Source: Streptomyces tropicalis (GTDB lineage: Bacteria > Actinomycetota > Actinomycetes > Streptomycetales > Streptomycetaceae). From it: DNA of 64,000 nt. The DNA lies in contig NZ_JARJBB010000003.1 in assembly GCF_029269835.1 (NCBI RefSeq), positions 124,001-188,000 on the forward strand, given 5' to 3'. This document shows, piece after piece, positions 56,031 to 64,000 of this stretch. The stretch's first letter is position 1; every line of letters starts with the position of its first letter. The notes under the pieces are model-generated. The model had not been told where the DNA came from. It made no database searches and saw nothing but the letters and a program-made list of their open reading frames with translations. The position numbers and the translations under genes were made by a program.

Positions 56031-57047
56031 GTGAACGGCGACTGGCTCCTGCGCGGCCGCGACGGCCGGCTCGGCGCGTACCTGCCGTCGGGGGGCTTCG
56101 ACCTGTGCCGGGCGGAGCGGTGGCCCGGCGGCCCCTGGGACGGGCCCCACCGGGTGGGCGGCGATCAGCGGCGGCACACCGGCCCCGCCGTCGGGCAGGG
56201 CGCCGACCGCCACGCCCACCTGGTCTCCTGGCGGCCCAGCCTCGGCGAGGAGGCCGGGCTCGTGCACTGCGCCCACCACCGGCCCCGGCCCGCCGCCCCG
56301 GACTGGCACCCGGTCGGCCACCCCGATGGCGGCGGCGGCCGCACGGGCACCCCGGCGGTGGTGGTCGACGGCACCGGACGCGCCCACGTCCTGGTCCGCA
56401 ACCGCGGTGGCGGTATGAGCCTCCTCGCGCAGCAGGAGCAGGGCGGCCGGGGCTCCTGGACCGACCTGAAGGGCCGTGAGGTCCACCCCGAACCGGCCGC
56501 CGTCACCGCCGAGTCGGGCTGCGTCGAGCTGTACGCGGCCGTACCCGGCGGCCTGCTGTTCCGGCAGCAGCGGGAGCCGGGCGGCCCGCTCGCCCTCCGG
56601 GAGGCGGTGGAGGTCCCGGTGCGCCCGGGCACGCTGCGCGCCCTGGCCACCTCGGCCGCCGGCCCGACCCTCTTCTACACCGACGAGGCGGACGACCTGT
56701 ACGCCCGGCGCCCCGGAGGCCGGCCGGTGCGCCTGCTGCCCGCCGCCGGGCCCGGGCCGGTGGCCGCCGTCCGCTGCACCCTCGACGGCCACGACTGCAC
56801 GCCGCTCGCGCAGCGCTCGTCGGGCGGCCGCGTCGCGTTCGCCGCCCATCCCACGCAGGACGAGACGGCCGGCGCCTGGTGGACCGAGTCCGGCCCCGTA
56901 CTGCCCGCCGACGCCGCGGTCGCCCTGGCAGCCGACGAGGACGGCCGGGTGGCCGCGGCGACGGCGTCCCCCGCCACCGGCCGCCTCCGCCCGACCCGCC
57001 GCAAGCACGAACCGGGGCTCGCGCTGGAGGCGTGGCGGGAGGTCTGA
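56031..57047 (+). CDS. Beta-propeller-like protein, PLL/tachylectin-like
   Basis: A 338-residue protein from GTG 56031 with no signal peptide. Repeated blades read as HAHLVSWRPSLGEEAGLVHC, AVVVDGTGRAHVLVRNRGGG and CVELYAAVPGGLLFRQQREP: a beta strand, a DG-turn, then aromatic or Leu residues. This is typical of seven-bladed lectin-like propellers. No catalytic motif is seen. It lies 63 bases after the NlpC/P60 gene and may belong to the cap operon, but could be unrelated. Function unknown. Confidence 0.6.
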   Translation: MNGDWLLRGRDGRLGAYLPSGGFDLCRAERWPGGPWDGPHRVGGDQRRHTGPAVGQGADRHAHLVSWRPSLGEEAGLVHCAHHRPRPAAPDWHPVGHPDGGGGRTGTPAVVVDGTGRAHVLVRNRGGGMSLLAQQEQGGRGSWTDLKGREVHPEPAAVTAESGCVELYAAVPGGLLFRQQREPGGPLALREAVEVPVRPGTLRALATSAAGPTLFYTDEADDLYARRPGGRPVRLLPAAGPGPVAAVRCTLDGHDCTPLAQRSSGGRVAFAAHPTQDETAGAWWTESGPVLPADAAVALAADEDGRVAAATASPATGRLRPTRRKHEPGLALEAWREV

Positions 57048-57081
57048 TCGGGCCCGCGCCGCCGGCCCGATCAGTCCTCCC

Positions 57082-57255
57082 GTGACCGCCGCACCTCCCG
57101 TGACCGCCGCACCGGCCGTGACCGCCGCACCGGCCGTGACCGCCGCACCGGCCGTGACCGCCGCACCGGCCGTGACCGCCGCACCGGCCGTGACCGCCGC
57201 ACCGGCCGTGACCGCCGCACCGGCCGTGACCGCCGCACCGCCCGTGACCGCCGCA
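57082..57255 (+). repeat. 18-base tandem repeat (minisatellite), 10 copies
   Basis: The unit GTGACCGCCGCACCGGCC starts at 57082 and recurs every 18 bases to 57244, ten copies. The first and last copies carry one-base variants (CCTCCC, CCGCCC). In one forward frame it would read VTAAPA repeats, but there is no gene start. It lies in a noncoding stretch and is a candidate VNTR that could vary between strains. Confidence 0.9.
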
Positions 57256-57369
57256 CACCGCGGCACCTCCCGGATGCCCGGCACCGCACGGGCCGCCGGG
57301 CACCGCACCCGGTGCGTCAGGCCGTGGCCTCGCCGACGAGGGGGCGGGGTGCGAGTCCGCCCGGACCGA

Positions 57370-57526
57370 CTGGTCCGTCGTCGCGAACTCGGCGGCCGGC
57401 ACGAGGTCGCCCTCGTTCTCCCGGTCCGCGTCGTCGACGACCACGACGGGCCCCCGCCCGCAGCGCGTCGACGGCGGCCTCCACCGTGTCCAGTCCCGCA
57501 GCCGGCGGCACCGATGCTGACGTCAC
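57370..57526 (-). pseudogene. ribB: Remnant of ribB (3,4-dihydroxy-2-butanone-4-phosphate synthase N-terminus)
   Basis: From GTG 57526 one frame reads MTSASVPPAAGLDTVEAAVD then ALRAG. After an indel in a G-run (about 57450) a second frame continues PVVVVDDADRENEGDLVPAA and EFATTDQ. DVVEAA..LRAG..VVVVDD.DRENEGDL is the hallmark of DHBP synthase, including the acidic metal/active-site cluster. Only about 50 codons remain; homology stops at about 57370, and the 18-base minisatellite lies beyond. It is clearly decayed; the intact riboflavin gene must lie elsewhere. Confidence 0.82.
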
Positions 57527-57671
57527 CACAACCGGCCCTTTCCCCACGTCACCGTTCCTGCCGGGGGCGTCGGTGATCCGGGGAGCGGGCTTGAGGCGCC
57601 GTACGCCGACCGACGGAGTGGACGGATCAGCCGCTCGACGTGCGCCCGGCGCGCGGAACTGCGCCGGGCGC

Positions 57672-58778
57672 TCAGGGAGTGGGGCCGCCCTGCGCCGGGG
57701 AGTGCTTCGCCGCCTCGGGGACGGGGGAGTCGTGGCGCAGGGCCTGCCAGAGTTCGCCGGCCTGGGGGCGGGCGGCGACCACCCGGTTGGGGTCCTGGGT
57801 GTCGTACCGCACCGGGAGCATGATCGTCTCCATGGTGGACGGGTCCACGCCGCGCACGCTGCGGCCGAACTCGGCGAGCCGGGTCAGCGAGGCGAGGCCG
57901 GAGTCGGTGGTCAGGCACGCGGTGAGCTGGTCGGCGACGGCGTACGCCTTGGCCGGGCTGCCCAGCAGGTCCTGCTTCTTGATCTCGGCGAGCAGGGCCG
58001 TCAGGAACTTCTGCTGGAGTCCGATGCGCCCGAGGTCGCTGCCGTCCCCGATGCCGTGCCGGGTGCGTACGAACTGCAGGGCCTGGGTGCCGTCGAGCCG
58101 GTGCGTGCCGGCGGACAGGTTGAGCCCGCTGGCGCCGTCGTGGATGTCCTGGTCGACGGTGAGGGTCACCCCGCCTATGGCGTCCACGAGGTCCTTGAAG
58201 CCGGCGAAGTCGACCTCCACGTAATGGTCCATCCGCACCCCGGACATCTGCTCGACCGTCTGGACCACGCAGGCCGGACCGGCCAGCGAGTACACGGAGT
58301 TGAACATCACGCGGTGCGCGGCGGGCAGCTTCCGGCCGGTGGAGGTGGTGCAGGCGGGGCGGGTCACGAGGGTGTCGCGCGGGATGCTGACCGCGACGGC
58401 CCTGCGGCGCCCCTCGGGTATGTGGATCACGAGCGCGGTGTCCGAGCGCGCGCCGGCCACTTTCCCCGCGTGCAGGGCCGCGTTCGCCCCGGCGCGTGAG
58501 TCGGAGCCGAGGACCAGGATGTTCTGCCCGGACGTCGGCAGCCGCTGGGGCCGGTCGTCGCCGATGGCGTGGTCGATGTCGACGCCCTTGATGTTGGAGT
58601 CGAGGCCGCGGTAGAGCCAGTAGCCCGTGCCGCCGGCGGCCAGCAGCAGGACCGCGGTGCCGCCGGCGATCCAGCGCCCCACGCGGCGGCGCCCGCGGGG
58701 CGGCGCGGCGGGCGTCGTGCCGTCCGGTTCCTGCGCGCCGGGTCTGGCGGTGCCCGTTTCCGTCGGGGCCTGCGTCAT
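57672..58778 (-). CDS. LCP (LytR-CpsA-Psr) family phosphotransferase
   Basis: A 368-residue protein. A short Pro-rich cytoplasmic start and a transmembrane helix (IAGGTAVLLLAAGGTGYWLY) precede the exported LCP domain. Motifs: NILVLGSDSRAG, ARSDTALVIHIPEGRRRAVA, VSIPRDTLV, and RTRHGIGDGSDLGRIGLQQK with the Arg residues that bind polyprenyl phosphate. LCP enzymes attach anionic glycopolymers to peptidoglycan. ATG 58778 follows GGAGGACC. It lies near the cap locus but in the opposite direction; a link is possible but not shown. Confidence 0.9.
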   Translation of the reverse strand: MTQAPTETGTARPGAQEPDGTTPAAPPRGRRRVGRWIAGGTAVLLLAAGGTGYWLYRGLDSNIKGVDIDHAIGDDRPQRLPTSGQNILVLGSDSRAGANAALHAGKVAGARSDTALVIHIPEGRRRAVAVSIPRDTLVTRPACTTSTGRKLPAAHRVMFNSVYSLAGPACVVQTVEQMSGVRMDHYVEVDFAGFKDLVDAIGGVTLTVDQDIHDGASGLNLSAGTHRLDGTQALQFVRTRHGIGDGSDLGRIGLQQKFLTALLAEIKKQDLLGSPAKAYAVADQLTACLTTDSGLASLTRLAEFGRSVRGVDPSTMETIMLPVRYDTQDPNRVVAARPQAGELWQALRHDSPVPEAAKHSPAQGGPTP

Positions 58779-59017
58779 GGGTCGGTCCTCCCTCTCGCTT
58801 CTCCCGCTCGTGAGCGCGGGGTGCGGTGCCTGGGTCCTTGCGGGGCGGGGCACGAGTGGGGGGAGAGACCGGGCCCGGACGGCGCGGGGCGCCGTGGTGT
58901 GCCCGAACTATAGACCGATTCACCCGGCTCTGACGGGTCGTCCGCCGAGGCTCCTGCTCACCGGTCGTTCAGCAGCACGTCGCCGGGACGTGCGCCTTCG
59001 GGCCCCCGTACGTGCAG

Positions 59018-59047
59018 TTGACAGGTTTGTGAACCTGCGGTGATGAT
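59018..59047 (+). promoter_or_regulatory. Forward promoter with embedded dyad
   Basis: TTGACA (59018-59023), 17-base spacer, TGATGA (59041-59046). Inside the spacer CAGGTT (59022-59027) and AACCTG (59032-59037) form a perfect 6-base dyad. No gene follows on this strand before the terminator at 59396. Confidence 0.5.
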
Positions 59048-59049
59048 GT

Positions 59050-59431
59050 GGAGAGCCTGTGAAGCTTAAACTATTGTCGTGAAGCGCACCGGCCGCGAGG
59101 GCGGCGCGTGATGAACGGTCGCGAGGTCGAGCCGGGGGGCACGAGGGCGCGCGACCGCAGACGCCCGTCCGGCGAAGCCCGGCGGGATCCGAGGGGGAGG
59201 GTCGGGGGCGGCGCCGGTGGGCCGGGGCGCCGGTGTGTGCTGCTTCGAACTCGGCTGTCGAGCGGGCTTGTTGGTGACCGCCGAGTGATGCGCCCGGTCC
59301 GGTCCGCAGGGTGGGCCCCGGTCGACGGCGCCTCCGCCCTGGCAGTAGGGGCGCGGCCGGGAGCAGGATCTGGATCCGGGCCGCCCCGGACATGCGAGGA
59401 GGGACCCCGCGCACCCGCGGGGTCCCTCCTC
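59050..59431 (+). ncRNA. Putative noncoding transcript of about 380 bases
   Basis: The region from the forward promoter to the perfect-stem terminator has no frame with a ribosome site and conserved-looking protein. Several internal GC-rich inverted repeats would fold. It may be an untranslated RNA, or an antisense or run-on transcript. I do not recognise an Rfam family; existence is inferred from flanking signals only. Confidence 0.3.
59396..59431. terminator. Terminator downstream of fadB
   Basis: GAGGAGGGACCCCGCG (59396-59411) and CGCGGGGTCCCTCCTC (59416-59431) form a perfect 16-base stem with a 4-base loop. It lies 55 bases after the fadB stop and could also end the forward transcript. 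Confidence 0.88.
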
Positions 59432-59485
59432 GTCCGGTCGCCCGGTGGTCCGCCGGCCGGCCGCGACGACCGGCCGGCAGAGGGG

Positions 59486-61615
59486 TCAGGCCGGGACCGA
59501 CGCCAGGCCCGGGGCCAGGAACTTCTTGCCGTTGACCCGCTCCGACACGCCCTCGCGGTCCAGGTACGGCGTGATGCCGCCCAGGTGGAAGGGCCAGCCG
59601 GCGCCGGTGATCAGGCAGAGGTCGATGTCCTGCGCCTCGGCGACGACGCCCTCGTCGAGCATCAGGCCGATCTCCTGCGCCACCGCGTCCAGGACACGGG
59701 CGCGGACCTGCTCCTCCGTCAGGACGGTGTCGCCCTGCCGCAGCAGCGCCGCGACCTCCGGGTCCAGCTCCGGCTTGCCGCTGTCGTAGACGTAGAAGCC
59801 GCGCTTGCCCGCCTCGACGACGGCCTTCAGGTTCGGGGAGACCGTGAAGCGGTCCGGGAAGGACCGGTTGAGGGTCTCCGAGACGTGCAGACCGATCGCG
59901 GGGCCGACCAGCTCCAGCAGGACCAGCGGGGACATCGGCAGGCCGAGCGGCTCGATCGCCTTCTCGGCGACCTCGACCGGGGTGCCCTCGTCGATGACGT
60001 TCTGGATCTCGCCCATGAAGCGGGTCAGGATGCGGTTCACGACGAACGCCGGGGCGTCCTTGACCAGGACCGCGGTCTTCTTCAGCTTCTTGGCGACGCC
60101 GAACGCCGTGGCCAGCGAGGCGTCGTCGGTCTGCTCACCGCGCACGATCTCGAGGAGCGGCAGCACGGCGACCGGGTTGAAGAAGTGGAAGCCGACGACC
60201 CGCTCGGGGTTCTTCAGCTTCGACGCCATCTCCGTCACCGACAGGGACGAGGTGTTGGTGGCGAGGATCGCGTGCGCCGGGGCGACCGCCTCGACCTCCG
60301 CGAACACCTTCTGCTTGACTCCCATCTCCTCGAACACGGCCTCGATGACGAAGTCCGCGTCCGCGAAGCCCTCGGCCTTGTCCAGGACACCGGTCACCAG
60401 CGCCTTGAGGCGGTTGGCCTTGTCCTGGTTGATCCGGCCCTTGCCGAGCAGCTTGTCGATCTCGGCGTGCACGTAGCCCACGCCCTTGTCGACACGCTCC
60501 TGGTCGATGTCGGTCAGGACGACCGGCACCTCCAGACGGCGCAGGAAGAGCAGCGCGAGCTGCGAGGCCATCAGGCCGGCACCGACGACGCCGACCTTGG
60601 AGACCGGGCGGGCCAGGTTCTTGTCCGGGGCGCCCGCCGGGCGCTTGCCGCGCTTCTGCACCAGGTTGAACGCGTAGATGCCGGAGCGCAGTTCGCCGCC
60701 CATGATGAGGTCGGCGAGCGCCTGGTCCTCGGCGTCGAAGCCCTGCTGCAGGTCGCCGTTCTTGGCGGCGGCGATGATGTCCAGCGCGCGGTAGGCGGCG
60801 GGGGCCGCACCGTGCACCTTGCCGTCCGCGATGAACCGGCCCTTGGCGACGGCCTGGTCCCAGGCCTCGCCGCGGTCGATCACCGGGCGGTCCACGACGA
60901 TCTCGCCCTTGAGGACGGCCGCCGTCCAGATCAGCGACTGCTCCAGGAAGTCCGCGCCCTCGAAGATCGCGTCCGCGATGCCGAGGTCGTGGACCTGCGT
61001 GCCCTTGAGCTGCTTGTTCTGGTTGAGCGAGTTCTCGATGACGACCGAGACGGCCTTCTCCGGACCGATCAGGTTCGGCAGCAGGGTGCAGCCGCCCCAG
61101 CCGGGCACCAGGCCGAGGAAGACCTCGGGCAGGGAGAACGCCGGGAGGGCCGCGGACACCGTGCGGTAGGTGCAGTGCAGGCCGACCTCGACGCCGCCGC
61201 CCATGGCCGCGCCGTTGTAGTAGGCGAAGGTCGGGACGGCCAGCTGCGACAGCCGCTTGAAGACCTCGTGGCCGCCCTTGCCGATGGCGAGCGCGTGCTC
61301 GTGCTCCTTCAGCAGCTCGACGCCCTTGAGGTCGGCGCCGACCGCGAAGATGAACGGCTTGCCGGTGATGCCCGCGCCGACGATGTCGCCGTCCGCGGCC
61401 TCCTTCTCGACCTGGTCGATCGCGGTGTTCAGGTTCGCGAGCGACTGCGGGCCGAAGGTGGTCGGCTTGGTGTGGTCGAAGCCGTTGTCCAGCGTGATGA
61501 GCGCGAAGCGTCCGGCGCCCTGCGGCAGGTCGAAGTGGCGCACGTGCGCCTGCGTGACGACCTCGTCCGGGAACAGCTCGGCCGCGCCCTTCAGGAGTTC
61601 AGCGGTGGTGCTCAC
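59486..61615 (-). CDS. fadB: Fatty-acid oxidation multifunctional protein (enoyl-CoA hydratase / 3-hydroxyacyl-CoA dehydrogenase)
   Basis: A 709-residue two-function enzyme. The N-terminal crotonase domain (about 15-290) has FAVGADLKGVELL and YNGAAMGGGVEVGLHCTYR. The NAD-binding domain begins at VGVVGAGLMASQLALLFLRR (about 335) with NTSSLSVTEMAS and GFHFFNPVAVLPLLEIVRG. The C-terminal dehydrogenase domain follows. GTG 61615 overlaps the thiolase stop (GTGA), a coupled fadA-fadB pair. It performs hydration and oxidation in beta-oxidation and could also serve the aromatic-CoA island at 14.7-22.9 kb. Confidence 0.95.
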   Translation of the reverse strand: MSTTAELLKGAAELFPDEVVTQAHVRHFDLPQGAGRFALITLDNGFDHTKPTTFGPQSLANLNTAIDQVEKEAADGDIVGAGITGKPFIFAVGADLKGVELLKEHEHALAIGKGGHEVFKRLSQLAVPTFAYYNGAAMGGGVEVGLHCTYRTVSAALPAFSLPEVFLGLVPGWGGCTLLPNLIGPEKAVSVVIENSLNQNKQLKGTQVHDLGIADAIFEGADFLEQSLIWTAAVLKGEIVVDRPVIDRGEAWDQAVAKGRFIADGKVHGAAPAAYRALDIIAAAKNGDLQQGFDAEDQALADLIMGGELRSGIYAFNLVQKRGKRPAGAPDKNLARPVSKVGVVGAGLMASQLALLFLRRLEVPVVLTDIDQERVDKGVGYVHAEIDKLLGKGRINQDKANRLKALVTGVLDKAEGFADADFVIEAVFEEMGVKQKVFAEVEAVAPAHAILATNTSSLSVTEMASKLKNPERVVGFHFFNPVAVLPLLEIVRGEQTDDASLATAFGVAKKLKKTAVLVKDAPAFVVNRILTRFMGEIQNVIDEGTPVEVAEKAIEPLGLPMSPLVLLELVGPAIGLHVSETLNRSFPDRFTVSPNLKAVVEAGKRGFYVYDSGKPELDPEVAALLRQGDTVLTEEQVRARVLDAVAQEIGLMLDEGVVAEAQDIDLCLITGAGWPFHLGGITPYLDREGVSERVNGKKFLAPGLASVPA

Positions 61616-62832
61616 TTGTCGCCTCCGTCGAAGTGCGGGTTCTCCCAGATGACCGTCGCGCCCATGCCGAAGCCGACGCACATGGTGGTCAGGCCGTAGC
61701 GGACGTGCGGCTGCTCCTCGAACTGGCGGGCCAGCTGCGTCATCAGCCGGACGCCGGAGGAGGCCAGCGGGTGGCCGTAGGCGATCGCGCCGCCGTACTG
61801 GTTGACGCGCGCGTCGTCGTCCGCGATGCCGTAGTGGTCGAGGAGGGCCAGGACCTGGACGGCGAAGGCCTCGTTGATCTCGAACAGGCCGATGTCCGAG
61901 ATGGACAGGCCCGCCTTGGCGAGGGCCTTCTCGGTGGCGGGGATCGGGCCGTAGCCCATGACCTCCGGCTCCACGCCCGTGAAGGCGTAGGAGACCAGAC
62001 GCATCTTCACCGGCAGCTCGTGCTCGCGGGCGAAGTCCTCGGCGGCGATGATCGAGGCGGTGGCGCCGTCGTTCAGACCGGCCGCGTTGCCCGCGGTGAC
62101 CCGGCCGTGGACGCGGAACGGGGTCTTCAGACCGGAGAGGTTCTCCAGCGTGGTGCCCGGGCGCATCGGCTCGTCGGCCGTGACCAGGCCCCAGCCCGTC
62201 TCGCCGCCCTCGGGGCTGGTGCGGCGCACCGAGACCGGCACCAGGTCCTGCTGGATCTTGCCGTTGGCGTACGCCTTGGCGGCCTTCTCCTGCGAGCGCA
62301 CGGCGTACTCGTCCGCGCGCAGCTTGGTGATCTGCGGGTAGCGGTCGTGCAGGTTCTCCGCCGTCATGCCCATGAACAGGGCGGACTGGTCGACCAGCTT
62401 CTCGCTCACGAACCGCGGGTTCGGGTCCACGCCCTCGCCCATCGGGTGGCGGCCCATGTGCTCCACGCCGCCGGCGATGACGGCGTCGTAGGCGCCGAAG
62501 GCGATGGAGCCGGCGGTCGTCGTCACGGCGGTCAGCGCACCGGCGCACATGCGGTCGATGGAGTAGCCGGGGACCGACTGCGGCAGGCCGGCGAGGATGC
62601 CGGCCGTGCGGCCGAGGGTCAGGCCCTGGTCACCGATCTGCGTGGTCGCGGCGATGGCGACCTCGTCGATCTTCTTGGGGTCGAGACCGGGGTTGCGGCG
62701 CAGCAGCTCCCGGATCGCCTTCACGACGAGGTCGTCGGCGCGGGTCTCGTGGTAGATGCCCTTCGGGCCCGCCTTGCCGAACGGGGTGCGGACGCCGTCT
62801 ACGAAGACGACGTCCCTGACGGTACGAGGCAC
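61612..62832 (-). CDS. fadA: Acetyl-CoA C-acyltransferase (thiolase)
   Basis: A 406-residue type-I thiolase. Nucleophile Cys near residue 90 in IDRMCAGALTAV; NEAFAVQ; GGAIAYGHPLASSG; and second active-site Cys in TTMCVGFGMG. GTG 62832 (VPRTVRDVVFVDGVRTPFGK) follows GGAGGAGAG, whereas upstream codons give no family homology. It heads the fadA-fadB operon. It cleaves 3-ketoacyl-CoA with CoA. Confidence 0.95.
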   Translation of the reverse strand: MPRTVRDVVFVDGVRTPFGKAGPKGIYHETRADDLVVKAIRELLRRNPGLDPKKIDEVAIAATTQIGDQGLTLGRTAGILAGLPQSVPGYSIDRMCAGALTAVTTTAGSIAFGAYDAVIAGGVEHMGRHPMGEGVDPNPRFVSEKLVDQSALFMGMTAENLHDRYPQITKLRADEYAVRSQEKAAKAYANGKIQQDLVPVSVRRTSPEGGETGWGLVTADEPMRPGTTLENLSGLKTPFRVHGRVTAGNAAGLNDGATASIIAAEDFAREHELPVKMRLVSYAFTGVEPEVMGYGPIPATEKALAKAGLSISDIGLFEINEAFAVQVLALLDHYGIADDDARVNQYGGAIAYGHPLASSGVRLMTQLARQFEEQPHVRYGLTTMCVGFGMGATVIWENPHFDGGDK

Positions 62833-63139
62833 GATGGCTCTCCTCCAGGGTGCGGGGTGGCACTGCTGCGTTGCGCTGAGCGCGCGCTCAGGACCCATGC
62901 TACTTGTGGGTAACGTAGCTGCCCAGTCCCCTCGTGCGGAGCGGCGAACGTCACATCCGCGCCGGCCGCCGCCGACGATCCTGGCCCGGCCCCGGCGCCC
63001 CGCGGCGAACCGACGCGCCGGAGCATGCGAGAGGGACGCGGGGCGGCACTCCGCCGCCGCGTCCCTCCTGTGCCTCGCGCCCCCCGCGCACCCGGACCGG
63101 CAGGCCCGGGGCCTGCCGTCCGGAGCGTGGCCGATCCGC
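62833..63139. promoter_or_regulatory. Promoter region of fadAB and 3' region of rnd
   Basis: GCTAC (62899-62903) and GTAGC (62915-62919) form a dyad with an 11-base spacer, 67 bases upstream of the thiolase start. A minus-strand TAGCAT (62897-62902) could be a -10. The remainder to 63139 holds the rnd terminator. Confidence 0.5.
63031..63067 (-). terminator. rnd terminator
   Basis: GAGGGACGCGG (63031-63041) and CCGCGTCCCTC (63057-63067) form an 11-base perfect stem, with extra GCGGC/GCCGC pairing in the loop, 72 bases downstream of the rnd stop. Confidence 0.75.
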
Positions 63140-64000
63140 TCAGGCGCCGTTCTCCGCGCCCGTGGCCGTCAGGGCGTCCACCAGGAGCGGCGTGACCTGC
63201 TCCACCTGCCAGGGCCGCGCCCCGTGCGCGGCCAGGACGGCCGCGACGGACTCCGGGTCGGCCGTCCTCGGGGGCTCCCAGCACAGCCGCCGCACGGTGT
63301 CCGGGGCGATCAGGTTCTCCTGGGGCATGGTCAGCCGCTCCGCGAGCGCCGAGACGCCCGCCCGCGCCGCCGCCAGCCGCGCGGCCGCCGCCGGGTCCTT
63401 GTCGGCCCACGCGCGCGGCGGCGGGGGACCGGCCACCTGCTGGCCGGGCTGCGGCAGCTGCGCCTCCGGCAGCGTCCGGGCGCGGTCCACCGCGGCCTGC
63501 CACTGCTCCAGCTGACGGCGGCCGGTCCGGTGGCCGAAACCGTTCAGCGCGGCCAGCGCCTGCACGGTGGCGGGCAGGCCCAGCGCGGCCTCGACGATGG
63601 CCGTGTCGGGCAGCACCTTGCCCGGGGAGACGTCGCGCCGCTGGGCGATCCGGTCGCGGGTCTGCCACAGCTCGCGCACCACGGCGAGCTGCCGCCGGCG
63701 CCGCACCTTGTGCATCCCCGACGTACGGCGCCAGGGGTCCTTGCGGGGCTCGGGCGGCGGGGCGGAGGCGATGGCGTCGAACTCCTGCCGCGCCCACTCC
63801 AGCTTGCCCTGCCGGTCCAGCTCCTTCTCCAGGGCGTCCCGCAGGTCGACCAGGAGTTCCACGTCGAGGGCCGCGTAGCGCAGCCAGGGATCGGGCAGCG
63901 GCCGGGTCGACCAGTCGACGGCGGAGTGGCCCTTCTCCAGGACGAAGCCCAGCACGCCCTCGACCATCGCGCCCAGCCCGACCCGGGGGAACCCGGCCAG
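63140..64000 (-). CDS. rnd: Ribonuclease D, C-terminal part (gene continues beyond window)
   Basis: The frame stays open at the window edge, so only the last ~287 residues are seen. Near the edge, LPDPWLRYAALDVELLVDLR carries the Exo III motif (Tyr-x3-Asp) of DEDDy exonucleases. The HRDC domain (QLAVVRELWQTRDRIAQRRD then VSPGKVLPDTAIVEAA) follows, and a second HRDC-like C-terminal domain ends the protein. RNase D trims 3' ends of tRNA and other stable RNAs. Exo I and II lie outside the window. Confidence 0.93.
   Translation of the reverse strand: MAGFPRVGLGAMVEGVLGFVLEKGHSAVDWSTRPLPDPWLRYAALDVELLVDLRDALEKELDRQGKLEWARQEFDAIASAPPPEPRKDPWRRTSGMHKVRRRRQLAVVRELWQTRDRIAQRRDVSPGKVLPDTAIVEAALGLPATVQALAALNGFGHRTGRRQLEQWQAAVDRARTLPEAQLPQPGQQVAGPPPPRAWADKDPAAAARLAAARAGVSALAERLTMPQENLIAPDTVRRLCWEPPRTADPESVAAVLAAHGARPWQVEQVTPLLVDALTATGAENGA

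Larger units (their letters stand above)
57048..57671. other. 624-base degenerate region between the propeller and LCP genes
   Basis: Holds the 18-base minisatellite (57082-57255) and the broken ribB fragment (57370-57526). The remaining sequence shows no ribosome site with a gene-like frame and no clear hairpin. The combination of a truncated gene and repeats suggests a past deletion or rearrangement at this site. Confidence 0.55.
58779..59485. other. Noncoding region between the LCP gene and fadB
   Basis: About 700 bases with no credible gene. Near 58905-58915 a minus-strand TATAGT may be the LCP -10. On the + strand TTGACA (59018-59023) and TGATGA (59041-59046), 17 bases apart, form a plausible promoter that overlaps a CAGGTT-N4-AACCTG dyad. 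A strong hairpin follows at 59396-59431. Confidence 0.5.

Noticed and set aside
57071..57289. Repeat array as CRISPR or as an Arg/Ser-rich protein
   Set aside because: The units are head-to-tail without spacers, and the protein frames have no start site or family; it is a minisatellite.
58920..59414. Reverse frame of about 164 codons in the LCP-fadB gap
   Set aside because: Arg/Pro-rich shadow composition without a ribosome site.

Overview
This 64 kb window is high-GC (about 70% or more) actinobacterial chromosome, almost certainly from a Streptomyces. The evidence is the codon use with GC-rich third positions, frequent GTG/TTG starts, the absence of rRNA, tRNA, phage or transposase genes, and a gene order that, from memory, matches the S. 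coelicolor core region around aconitase (SCO5999), ngcEFG (SCO6005-6007), rok7B7, xylFGH and dxs. Locus names are recollection, not a search result.

Layout. 1-2.8 kb: end of an AAA-type ATPase, a MazG-like pyrophosphohydrolase, a small Streptomyces protein and an F420-type oxidoreductase. 2.9-9.9 kb: a coupled pair of membrane/TPR proteins, a 5'-truncated Pnkp-type RNA-repair gene that keeps its ligase domain, and a coupled SPFH/NAD-kinase-like pair. 10-14 kb: arginine deiminase, ornithine carbamoyltransferase and an amino-acid permease (arginine catabolism without carbamate kinase). 14.7-22.9 kb: a CoA-dependent aromatic-acid island (crotonase, two-domain FAD monooxygenase/Old Yellow Enzyme reductase, aryl-CoA ligase, PaaX regulator, acyl-CoA dehydrogenase, RidA). 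It resembles the 2-aminobenzoyl-CoA pathway of Azoarcus evansii, and both of its outward promoters carry the same dyad operator. 23-28 kb: small secreted and membrane proteins, a MurA paralogue with an N-terminal XRE helix-turn-helix, a DUF4236-like peptide and a frameshifted methyltransferase.

28-43.5 kb: aconitase, a secreted GH92 mannosidase, the ngcEFG importer with a DasR-like site, the ROK regulator rok7B7 and the xylFGH importer. 43.8-47.4 kb: dxs and a second amino-acid permease. 47.6-57 kb: a NYN-domain protein, then a poly-gamma-glutamate-type (Cap/Pgs) locus: a divergent Zn-peptidase-like protein, CapA, a two-HAMP membrane protein, CapB, CapC and an NlpC/P60 hydrolase, followed by a beta-propeller protein. 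57-59.4 kb: an 18-bp minisatellite, a decayed ribB fragment, an LCP ligase and an apparent orphan transcription unit. 59.5-62.8 kb: fadB and thiolase. 63.1 kb to the end: ribonuclease D, running out of the window.

How the parts fit. The carbon modules (GlcNAc oligomers, xylose, mannose, aromatic acid, arginine) feed central metabolism next to aconitase and the beta-oxidation pair. The latter can supply the hydroxyacyl-CoA dehydrogenase and thiolase steps missing from the aromatic island. The Cap/Pgs locus is the best candidate for an under-described system: a gene set for making and trimming an anionic polymer, bundled with a sensor-like protein that has no output domain. Limits: function calls are from reading the translated sequence; no database search was possible, and starts were chosen from ribosome-site spacing and overlaps.
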